From the NCBI GenBank assembly GCA_030040525.1, contig JASHTN010000198.1:1-5455 (forward strand): a stretch of 5,455 nt of DNA, in the 5' to 3' direction. The stretch comes from Gammaproteobacteria bacterium (lineage in GTDB: Bacteria > Pseudomonadota > Gammaproteobacteria > Steroidobacterales > Steroidobacteraceae). The notes beneath the pieces are model-generated. The model did not search any database, was not told the DNA's origin, and saw only the letters and a list, made by a program, of their open reading frames with translations. Made by a program: the position numbers and the translations under genes. Of the stretch, positions 1-5,026 are shown one piece after another. The first letter of the stretch is position 1; each line of letters starts with the position of its first letter.

Positions 1-281
1 AAGCGCGGCGTCGGGCCGACGTCCTCGTAGACGGGATCACCCTGCTCGTCGGTGGCGATCACGCGCTGGCCGGCGACGTAGGGCATGGCGGCGGCGACTT
101 CGGCGAGCGCCGCGCCGAGCAGCTCCGTGGTGAGCTGCTCGGGCGTGCGCCCGGGGAACATCTCGGCGAGCGCGGCAAGCCGCGCGGCGTCATCGAGCGG
201 CAAGCGCACGGCGAGCTCGCGCGCGCTGCGCGGTGCAGCCGCCGTCTCGCGCCAGCTCTCCAGCAGCTCCTTGAAACGCAA
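1..281 (-). CDS. Small conserved protein, N-terminal part (family sometimes labelled 'pilin assembly protein')
   Basis: The reading frame is open on the - strand from base 281 to the left edge, giving 93 residues with the C-terminus outside the window. The protein begins MRFKELLESWR. It then has a helix-rich segment, LPLDDAARLAALAEMFPGRT (about residues 27-46), and later the stretch DEQGDPVYEDVGPTPR near residues 78-93. From memory this matches a small protein family in Pseudomonas and relatives that databases call 'pilin assembly protein' or 'type 1 pili tip component'. I know of no strong support for those names, and no signal peptide or membrane segment is visible, so the function is best left unknown. 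The TTG start is preferred because GGAG at 293-290 lies 8 bases upstream and the next residues fit the family's N-terminus. An in-frame GTG at 290 and ATG at 317 are alternatives, but the ATG overlaps the likely -10 box. The gene is transcribed divergently from the trp operon. Confidence 0.78.
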   Translation of the reverse strand, partial: MRFKELLESWRETAAAPRSARELAVRLPLDDAARLAALAEMFPGRTPEQLTTELLGAALAEVAAAMPYVAGQRVIATDEQGDPVYEDVGPTPR

Positions 282-315
282 CTGCCACACTCCGCTTGAA
301 TCAGGCCGGGCGCGC

Positions 316-321
316 ATTCTA
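316..321 (-). promoter_or_regulatory. Probable -10 box of the divergent small gene
   Basis: Read on the - strand this is TAGAAT, a 5/6 match to the sigma-70 -10 consensus, followed by a GC-rich discriminator. It would start transcription near base 309, leaving a leader of about 28 bases before the TTG start at 281. No convincing -35 box is seen 16-18 bases upstream, so the call rests on the -10 box and its position. Confidence 0.45.
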
Positions 322-374
322 GCGAAAAGCGCCGGCATCGGCCGCTCAGGGCTGCGGCCGGGGAAGCGACCCGC

Positions 375-404
375 TTGACGCGCCCGCGGCCGGACAGGGA
401 TACT
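375..404 (+). promoter_or_regulatory. Sigma-70-type promoter of the trp operon
   Basis: TTGACG at 375-380 (5/6 to the -35 consensus) and GATACT at 399-404 (4/6 to the -10 consensus) are separated by 18 bases. The expected start of transcription is about 411-413, directly before the ATG of the leader peptide at 414. No TrpR-type operator palindrome is seen around it, so control appears to be mainly by attenuation. TTGACG at 375-380 and CGTCAA at 408-413 form a 6-bp inverted repeat flanking the -10 box; its meaning is unclear. Confidence 0.65.
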
Positions 405-413
405 CGCCGTCAA

Positions 414-464
414 ATGTTGCCGCACCGCAGCCCGACGCGTTCCTGGTGGTGGCGCGCTCCATAA
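414..464 (+). CDS. trpL: trp operon leader peptide with three tandem Trp codons
   Basis: A 17-codon frame from ATG (414-416) to TAA (462-464) encodes MLPHRSPTRSWWWRAP. The three consecutive TGG codons at 444-452, just before the stop and upstream of a terminator hairpin that precedes trpE, are the hallmark of a trp attenuation leader peptide. When charged tRNA-Trp is scarce the ribosome should stall on these codons and free the antiterminator. No normally spaced Shine-Dalgarno is present: AGGGA at 396-400 is 13 bases away and overlaps the -10 box. With transcription predicted to begin at 411-413, translation is probably leaderless or nearly so. The peptide is too short to have appeared as a conventional gene prediction. 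The call is strong because codon content, position and RNA structure agree. Confidence 0.92.
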   Translation: MLPHRSPTRSWWWRAP

Positions 465-476
465 CGGAGTGGGCTG
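428..476 (+). promoter_or_regulatory. Attenuator 1:2 pairing (anti-antiterminator)
   Basis: CAGCCC at 428-433, inside the trpL reading frame, is complementary to GGGCTG at 471-476. Nested inside, CTCC at 457-460 pairs with GGAG at 466-469 and can be extended by G456-U470 and C455-G471 if the outer stem is open. The Trp codons lie between the two left arms. A ribosome stalled on 444-452 would cover region 1 and release region 2. The pairing was found by eye and its energy was not calculated. Confidence 0.6.
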
Positions 477-538
477 ACGGTCAGTTTTTCCGCACGAGTT
501 CCCAGCAGAATCCGACGACAGCAGAAAACCCATCTCCG
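465..538 (+). promoter_or_regulatory. Attenuator 2:3 pairing (antiterminator)
   Basis: Region 2 can pair with the left arm of the terminator. CGGAG (465-469) pairs with CTCCG (534-538), TGGG (470-473) with CCCA (529-532) leaving T533 bulged, and after a looped-out 474-485, TTTTC (486-490) pairs with GAAAA (524-528). This gives about 14 base pairs that cannot coexist with the 3:4 terminator or with the 1:2 pairing, as an antiterminator requires. Base pairing is read directly; the regulatory role is inferred from the known trp attenuation mechanism. Confidence 0.65.
474..489 (+). other. Small palindrome followed by a T run inside the leader
   Basis: CTGAC-G-GTCAG (474-484) is a perfect 11-base palindrome. 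As RNA it could form a 4-bp mini-hairpin with a 3-base loop. It is followed at once by TTTTT (485-489). It begins 10 bases after the leader peptide stop codon and would be looped out of the antiterminator. It may be a polymerase pause element or a structural filler; it is too short to be a convincing terminator. Confidence 0.4.
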
Positions 539-568
539 GCAGATTCCGGGGATGGGTTTTCTGCTTTT
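520..568 (+). terminator. trp attenuator terminator hairpin (3:4)
   Basis: AGCAGAAAACCCATC (520-534) is perfectly complementary to GATGGGTTTTCTGCT (551-565). The stem continues inward with one G-U pair (535/550) and four more pairs (536-539 with 546-549), closing a 6-base loop at 540-545. This makes a 20-bp stem followed by TTTT (565-568), the first T being usable in the stem. No T run follows the hairpin on the - strand, so it points toward trpE. The T tract is short for a rho-independent terminator, which may allow some basal readthrough. trpE's ribosome-binding site lies just beyond. Confidence 0.9.
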
Positions 569-572
569 GGAC

Positions 573-587
573 AGGTAGCAGACCTTG
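573..587 (+). promoter_or_regulatory. Ribosome-binding site and TTG start of trpE
   Basis: AGG at 573-575 lies 9 bases before the TTG at 585-587. An in-frame TAG at 576-578 rules out any start further upstream, and the next in-frame ATG (639-641) would remove the conserved DLDTP segment. The TTG start is therefore nearly forced by the sequence. Confidence 0.75.
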
Positions 588-1970
588 CCAGCACAGTTCG
601 ACATCACGGGTGATCTCGACACGCCGGTCTCGGCCTTCATGAAGCTCGCGCCGTTCTCGCCGCGTTTCCTCCTCGAGAGCGTCGAGGGCGGCGAGCGCCT
701 GGCGCGCTATTCGTTCATCGGCTTCGGCGCGGGACTCGAGCTGCGCCTCGATCGCGCCGGACTCATGCTCGGCGCCGAGCGCCGGCCGCGGCCGCGCGAC
801 GGCGTGCAGCTGCTGGCGGCGCTGCGTGCCGCGCTGGCGCAGGCGCCGCAGCCGGAAGCGGACGTCGACGGCGTGCCGCTCGCCGGCGGGCTGGTCGGCT
901 ATGCCGCCTACGATGTCGTGCGCTACTTCGAGCGGCTGCCGGCGGGCGCCGGGCGCGACGGCGGCGTGCCGGCGCTGCACTATGTCGCGCCGCGCTCGAT
1001 GCTGGTGTTCGATCATCTCACCCGCGGCATTGCCCTGGTGCATGCCGGTGCCGCCGACGAGCGGCGCGCGCTGCGTCGCGAGGTGGTGCAGGCGCTGCGC
1101 GGCGCGCTGCCCAACGGCCGCCGTCCCGCGCGCTATGCGCCGCCGTCGCCGGCCTTCGCGCGCGCCGATTACCTCGCGGGGGTGCGGCGCACGCAGCAGC
1201 ACATCGCCGCGGGCGACGTCTACCAGCTGGTGCTGGCGAGCCGCTTCTCCGGCCGGCACGAGCTCGATCCCTTCCAGGCTTACCGCGCCCTGCGGCTCAT
1301 CAACCCCTCTCCTTATATGTATTACTGCGCACTCGGCGAGGTGGCGGTGGTCGGCTCCTCTCCCGAGGCGCTGGTCAAGCTCAACGGGCGGCGCGCGCAG
1401 CTGCGGCCGATCGCCGGCACGCGGCCGCGCGCTGCCGATCCGCAGGCGGATGAGGCCCGTGCCCGTCAGCTGCTCGCCGACCCCAAGGAGAACGCCGAGC
1501 ACGTGATGCTGGTCGATCTCGCACGCAACGACCTCGGGCGTGTCGCCCGGGCCGGGAGCGTGCGCGTCGAGCCCTACCGCGTGATCGAGCGCTACAGCCA
1601 TGTCATGCACATGGTGAGTGGCGTGCACGGCGAGCTCGCCCGCGGTCGCGATGCCTTCGACCTGTTCGCCGCGGCGTTCCCGGCCGGCACGCTGGTCGGG
1701 GCGCCGAAGGTGCGCGCCATGCAGATCATCGATGAGCTCGAGCCGGTGAGCCGCGGCCTGTACGGCGGCACGGTCGGCTACTTTGGCGCGCGCGGCGACA
1801 TGGATCACGCCATCACCATCCGCACGCTGGTGTTCAGGGGTGACGAGTACAGCTACCAGGCAGGCGCCGGCATCGTCGCCGACAGCGTGCCGGAGACCGA
1901 GCACGAAGAGGTGTTGGCGAAGAGCGCGGCCATGGTGCGCGCGCTCGAGCTCGCGGCGGAGGGGTTGTGA
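585..1970 (+). CDS. trpE: Anthranilate synthase component I
   Basis: Cytosolic enzyme that converts chorismate and ammonia to anthranilate and pyruvate with Mg2+, using ammonia delivered by TrpG. Length is 461 residues, somewhat below the usual 490-520, partly because the N-terminus is about 15 residues shorter than in Pseudomonas TrpE. The N-terminal domain keeps LLES (29-32), and NPSPYMYY (240-247) follows; both belong to the tryptophan feedback site in characterised enzymes. The chorismate-binding domain shows PIAGTRPR (275-282), DPKENAEHVMLVDLARND (299-316), AGTLVGAPK (367-375) and a C-terminal GAGIVADSVPETEHEE stretch. Alanine in PIAGT, where aminodeoxychorismate synthase PabB has lysine (PIKGT), argues for TrpE over PabB. 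The start is TTG, forced by an upstream in-frame stop. It is the first structural gene after the attenuator and overlaps trpG by 4 bases. The protein contains no tryptophan. Confidence 0.96.
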   Translation: MPAQFDITGDLDTPVSAFMKLAPFSPRFLLESVEGGERLARYSFIGFGAGLELRLDRAGLMLGAERRPRPRDGVQLLAALRAALAQAPQPEADVDGVPLAGGLVGYAAYDVVRYFERLPAGAGRDGGVPALHYVAPRSMLVFDHLTRGIALVHAGAADERRALRREVVQALRGALPNGRRPARYAPPSPAFARADYLAGVRRTQQHIAAGDVYQLVLASRFSGRHELDPFQAYRALRLINPSPYMYYCALGEVAVVGSSPEALVKLNGRRAQLRPIAGTRPRAADPQADEARARQLLADPKENAEHVMLVDLARNDLGRVARAGSVRVEPYRVIERYSHVMHMVSGVHGELARGRDAFDLFAAAFPAGTLVGAPKVRAMQIIDELEPVSRGLYGGTVGYFGARGDMDHAITIRTLVFRGDEYSYQAGAGIVADSVPETEHEEVLAKSAAMVRALELAAEGL

Positions 1971-2557
1971 CGGCCCGCTTGCTGTTGATCGACAACTACG
2001 ACTCCTTCACCTACAACCTGGTGCAGGCGTTCCTGGTGCTCGGCGCCGAAGTCAGCGTCTACCGCAACGATGCGCTCGAGGTGCCGGAGGCGCTGGCGCT
2101 CGCGCCCTCGCACCTGTGCATCTCGCCCGGCCCCGGCACACCGCGCGACGCCGGGGTCTCCATGGACATGATCCGCGCCTTCGCCGGGCGCATCCCGGTG
2201 CTCGGGGTATGTCTCGGGCATCAGTCGATCGTCGAGGTGTTCGGCGGGGAGATAGTGCGCGCGGAGCGTCTCATGCACGGCAAGACCTCGCTCGTCGCGC
2301 ACGACGGGCGCAGCGTCTTCACGGGCCTGCCGCAGCCGTGCGAGGTCGGGCGCTACCACTCGCTGATCGCCGCCCCCGGGAGGCTGCCCGCGGTGCTCGA
2401 GGTGAGCGCGAGCACCGCCGAGCGCGAGATCATGGCGGTGCGTCACCGCACGCTCACGGTCGAGGGCGTGCAGTTCCACCCCGAGAGCATCCTCACCCCG
2501 GAGGGCCCGCGGCTGCTGGCGAATTTCCTCGGAGAGAGCGATGGCCGCCGCGCCTGA
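1967..2557 (+). CDS. trpG: Anthranilate synthase component II, glutamine amidotransferase
   Basis: Class I glutamine amidotransferase of 196 residues, the usual size for a free-standing TrpG. It hydrolyses glutamine and channels ammonia to TrpE. It opens with LLLIDNYDSFTYNL (5-18), has the oxyanion-region motif SPGPGTP, the nucleophile Cys82 in GVCLGHQ, and His171 and Glu173 of the catalytic triad in VQFHPES. The start is GTG within a GTGA overlap with the trpE stop, with GGAGG at 1958-1962 just upstream, so translation is probably coupled to trpE and helps keep the two subunits balanced. A role shared with PabB in folate synthesis cannot be excluded, since some bacteria use one amidotransferase for both, but the operon position favours tryptophan synthesis. 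No tryptophan residue is present. Confidence 0.97.
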   Translation: MTARLLLIDNYDSFTYNLVQAFLVLGAEVSVYRNDALEVPEALALAPSHLCISPGPGTPRDAGVSMDMIRAFAGRIPVLGVCLGHQSIVEVFGGEIVRAERLMHGKTSLVAHDGRSVFTGLPQPCEVGRYHSLIAAPGRLPAVLEVSASTAEREIMAVRHRTLTVEGVQFHPESILTPEGPRLLANFLGESDGRRA

Positions 2558-3578
2558 GCTGCTCGAGCAGCTGATCGAGCGGCGCGACCTGAGCGCAGCC
2601 CAGGCCGGTGAGCTGCTCGCGCATCTCACCGACCCGAGCCTCGCGCCAGCGATGGGCGGGGCGCTGCTCGCGGCTCTCACCGCCAAGGGCGTGGTGGCCG
2701 AGGAGCTGCGCGGGCTCGCGCGGGCGATGCGCGCCATGGCGCGCCGACCGCTGCTGCCTCCCGGCCTGCGGGCCATCGACGTCGTCGGCACCGGCGGTGA
2801 TTCCTCCGGCAGTTTCAACATCTCGACCGGCACCGCGCTGCTCAGCGCCGCCGCCGGACTCCCGGTGGTGAAGCACGGCAACCGCTCGGTCTCGAGTCAC
2901 TGCGGCAGCGCCGACGTGCTGGAGGCGCTCGGCCTGCCGATCCCGCTCGATGCTCATGCCGCCGGCGCGTGTCTCGCCGCGAGCGGCTTCACCTACCTGC
3001 ATGCGCCGCACTATCACCCGGCGACGGCCGGCGTTGCCGCGATCCGCAGGGCGCTCGGCGTACGCACCGTGTTCAACATCCTGGGTCCGCTCGTGAACCC
3101 CGCCGAGCCGCCGCTGCACCTGATCGGCGCGTTCAGCCTGGATGTCGCGCAGCTCATGGCCGAGGCGCTCGCGGGGCTTCCCATCGAGCGGGCGTTCGTC
3201 GTGCACGGCGGCGCGTCGGGCTGGGACGAGCCGACGCCGATCGGGCCGTTCGCCGTGTTCGACGTGCGGCCCGGCCGCGTCACTTCCGCGGTGCGCTCCC
3301 CCGAGGACTACGGGCTGCGCCCCTGCAGCGCCGCGGAGCTCAAGGGCGGGGATGCGGAGCGCAACGCGCGCGCACTCACCGCCGTCCTTCTGGGGGAGGA
3401 TCGCAGTGCGCATCGCGATTGCCTGCTGCTCGGCACGGCGCTCGCGCTCGAGGTGGCTGGCGTGGTCACCGAACCGCGCGCCGGCATCGAGCGGGCGGCG
3501 GCGGCCATCGACTCCGGCGCCGCACGGCGGGTGCTGGACGCCCTCAAGGCGCAGCCGCGGCGGGAGCCTGCGCCGTGA
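2541..3578 (+). CDS. trpD: Anthranilate phosphoribosyltransferase
   Basis: Transfers the phosphoribosyl group of PRPP to anthranilate. At 345 residues it is typical for a monofunctional TrpD. An N-terminal helical domain is followed by the PRPP loop GTGGD (83-87) and SGSFNIST (89-96), then KHGNRSVSS (111-119), the anthranilate-site segment RRALGVRTVFNILGPLVNP, and the metal-binding Asp229-Glu230 pair in GWDEPTP. All core motifs are intact. Small departures from the common pattern are His-Cys after KHGNRSVSS, where Lys-Ser is frequent, and DEPTP in place of the common DE followed by a small or hydrophobic residue and Ser. The ATG start has GGAG at 2531-2534 six bases upstream and lies 17 bases inside the end of trpG, suggesting translational coupling. 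The only tryptophan is the one next to the metal-binding pair. Confidence 0.97.
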   Translation: MAAAPELLEQLIERRDLSAAQAGELLAHLTDPSLAPAMGGALLAALTAKGVVAEELRGLARAMRAMARRPLLPPGLRAIDVVGTGGDSSGSFNISTGTALLSAAAGLPVVKHGNRSVSSHCGSADVLEALGLPIPLDAHAAGACLAASGFTYLHAPHYHPATAGVAAIRRALGVRTVFNILGPLVNPAEPPLHLIGAFSLDVAQLMAEALAGLPIERAFVVHGGASGWDEPTPIGPFAVFDVRPGRVTSAVRSPEDYGLRPCSAAELKGGDAERNARALTAVLLGEDRSAHRDCLLLGTALALEVAGVVTEPRAGIERAAAAIDSGAARRVLDALKAQPRREPAP

Positions 3579-4405
3579 GCGCATTTCTCGAGGAGATGGC
3601 GGCGGCGAGCCGCGCGCGGCTCGAGAGCGCAAGACGCCGCCGGCCTCAGGCCGCGCTCGAGGCGGCCGCACGCGCGGCGCCGCGCCCGCCGCCTCTGAAG
3701 CTCGCTGCCGAGTCGTTCGATCTCGTCGCGGAGCTCAAGCTCCGCTCGCCGGCCGCGGGAGCGCTTACTGCGGGCTCTGCGGACCTCGAGCGACGGGTGA
3801 CGGCCTACGCGCGCGCGGGAGCTGCGGCGGTGTCGGTGCTCACCGAGCCGAGCCGCTTCGACGGCTCGCTCGAGCACCTGGAGCGCGCGGCACGCGCGCT
3901 CGCGACGCTCGGCGTGCCGGCGATGCGCAAGGACTTTCTCCTCGACCCTTACCAGGTGCTCGAGGCCCGCGCGGCCGGCGCCGGCGGTGTGCTGGTCATC
4001 GTCCGCATGCTGTCGCGTCCCGAGATCGGCGCGCTACTCGACTGCGCGCGCGCGCACGGGCTGTTCGTGCTGCTCGAGGCGTTCGACGCGCGCGACATCG
4101 AGGTCATGCAGGGGTTCCTGGCGGGGCCGCGCGCCGGCCCGCCGCTGCTCGCCGGGGTGAACTGCCGGGACCTCGAGACCCTCGAGGTGATGCCGCAGCG
4201 CCTCATCGAGCTCGCCCCGCTCCTGCCGCCAGCGGCGCCGAAGGTGGCCGAGAGCGGCCTGACCTCGGCGGCGAACGTGCAGCAGGTCGCCGCTGCCGGT
4301 TACACGCTGGCGCTCGTAGGCGCCGCCCTCATGCAGGGCAGTGACCCGGAAGCGCTGGCCGCGGGGCTCCTGTCTGCGGGGCGCGCTGCGCGCCGGGGAC
4401 GCTAG
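3575..4405 (+). CDS. trpC: Indole-3-glycerol-phosphate synthase
   Basis: Closes the indole ring by converting CdRP to indole-glycerol phosphate with loss of CO2 and water. The 276-residue TIM barrel is monofunctional, with no TrpF domain fused on. Catalytic and binding positions by family alignment are Glu53 and Lys55 in AELKLRSP, Phe in SRFDGS, Lys119 in MRKDFLLDPYQ, Glu168 in LLEAFDA, Asn196 and Arg198 in GVNCRDLETLEV, and Glu226-Ser227 in AESGL. Departures from consensus are SPAAG for SPSKG, LLEAF for VEVH, and LVGAALM where LVGESLM is usual, all around the phosphate-binding side. The GTG start sits in a GTGA overlap with the trpD stop and has GGGAG at 3562-3566 eight bases upstream. An ATG at 3596 is possible but its purine run touches the codon. 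The open frame extends much further upstream, inside trpD, but that extension does not resemble this family. It contains no tryptophan. Confidence 0.95.
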   Translation: MSAFLEEMAAASRARLESARRRRPQAALEAAARAAPRPPPLKLAAESFDLVAELKLRSPAAGALTAGSADLERRVTAYARAGAAAVSVLTEPSRFDGSLEHLERAARALATLGVPAMRKDFLLDPYQVLEARAAGAGGVLVIVRMLSRPEIGALLDCARAHGLFVLLEAFDARDIEVMQGFLAGPRAGPPLLAGVNCRDLETLEVMPQRLIELAPLLPPAAPKVAESGLTSAANVQQVAAAGYTLALVGAALMQGSDPEALAAGLLSAGRAARRGR

Positions 4406-5026
4406 ATGTGGATCAAGATCTGCGGCATGACGACCCCGGCGGCGGTGAGTGCCGCGCTCCACGCTCAGGTGGACGCGCTCGGCTTCCTGTTCGCCGAGTC
4501 GCCGCGCCAGCTGACGCCGCAGGCGGCCGCTGCGCTCGCAGCACCGGCGCGCGGCCGCGCGCGCTGCGTGGCGGTCACGCGCCATCCGAGCCGTGCAGCC
4601 CTCGAGGAGATCCTCGCCGTGTTCAGGCCCGACGTGCTGCAGACCGACCTGGCGGATCTCGATGAGCTCGATCCGCTGCCGGGACTCGAGCTCCTGCCGG
4701 TGCTGCGCGCCGGCGAGCCAGTGCCTGCGCGCCTGCCCGGCCGGATCCTCTTCGAGGGACCTGCGAGCGGCAGCGGGGTCGTGAGCGACTGGCGCGCCGC
4801 CCGTGCGCTCGCGCGACGCACGCGGCTCGTGCTCGCCGGCGGACTGAGTGTCGCCAATGTCGCGAACGCGCTCGCGGCCGTCCGTCCGTTCGGTGTCGAC
4901 GTATCGAGCGGAGTCGAGGAGGAGCGCGGGGTCAAGAGCCCGCTCAAGATCATGGCATTTGTGGCTGCCGTGCGCGCCGCCTCGGGCGCGGCGGCCGCCG
5001 TCCCCTCCAGCGAGGATCCCGTATGA
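4406..5026 (+). CDS. trpF: Phosphoribosylanthranilate isomerase
   Basis: Performs the Amadori isomerisation of phosphoribosyl-anthranilate to CdRP, the step before TrpC. The 206-residue TIM barrel starts MWIKICGMT, with the catalytic base Cys6. Later motifs are RILFEGPASGSG (about 114-125) followed by SDW, LAGGLSVANV, and GVDVSSGVE with KSPLKI near the C-terminus, which bind the phosphate. Two positions are unusual. The conserved general-acid Asp of the family aligns with Glu117 in LFEGP, and the usual LQLHGDE segment reads LQTDLADLDE. I recall similar sequences in Xanthomonadales, so this may be a clade trait and not damage. The gene abuts trpC exactly (TAGATG), with GGGGA at 4395-4399 as ribosome-binding site, and overlaps trpB by 4 bases. 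A short Ala-rich tail ends the protein. Confidence 0.94.
   Translation: MWIKICGMTTPAAVSAALHAQVDALGFLFAESPRQLTPQAAAALAAPARGRARCVAVTRHPSRAALEEILAVFRPDVLQTDLADLDELDPLPGLELLPVLRAGEPVPARLPGRILFEGPASGSGVVSDWRAARALARRTRLVLAGGLSVANVANALAAVRPFGVDVSSGVEEERGVKSPLKIMAFVAAVRAASGAAAAVPSSEDPV

Noticed and set aside
85..378. Open frame of 97 codons on the + strand
   Set aside because: It lies opposite the divergent small gene, is Ser/Ala/Arg-rich low-complexity sequence, and runs through the - strand promoter. It is a GC-rich shadow frame.
370..413. Possible TrpR operator at the trp promoter
   Set aside because: No palindrome resembling the TrpR site was found. The TTGACG / CGTCAA inverted repeat is widely spaced and its left arm is simply the -35 box.
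410..640. Open frame of 76 codons on the - strand across the attenuator
   Set aside because: It is antisense to the leader peptide, the terminator stem and the trpE start, and has no recognisable protein features.
585..1970. Aminodeoxychorismate synthase (PabB) instead of TrpE
   Set aside because: PIAGT has Ala in place of the PabB-type Lys, the feedback motifs LLES and NPSPYMYY are present, and the gene follows a Trp-codon attenuator and precedes trpGDCFB.
2969..3574. Upstream extension of the trpC frame into trpD
   Set aside because: The extension is low-complexity Arg/Ala sequence unlike TrpC. The GTG at 3575 in the trpD stop overlap, with a good ribosome-binding site, fits the family N-terminus.
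2493..3671. Long antisense open frame (392 codons) over trpD, plus similar ones at 1853-2881 and 4034-5044
   Set aside because: They are Arg/Gly/Ala-rich, contain no known motifs, and arise from third-position GC bias opposite well-conserved trp genes.
4406..5026. Degenerate or pseudogene trpF because of the Asp-to-Glu change
   Set aside because: The frame is intact, all other barrel motifs are kept, and junctions with trpC and trpB are precise. A functional variant is more likely than decay.
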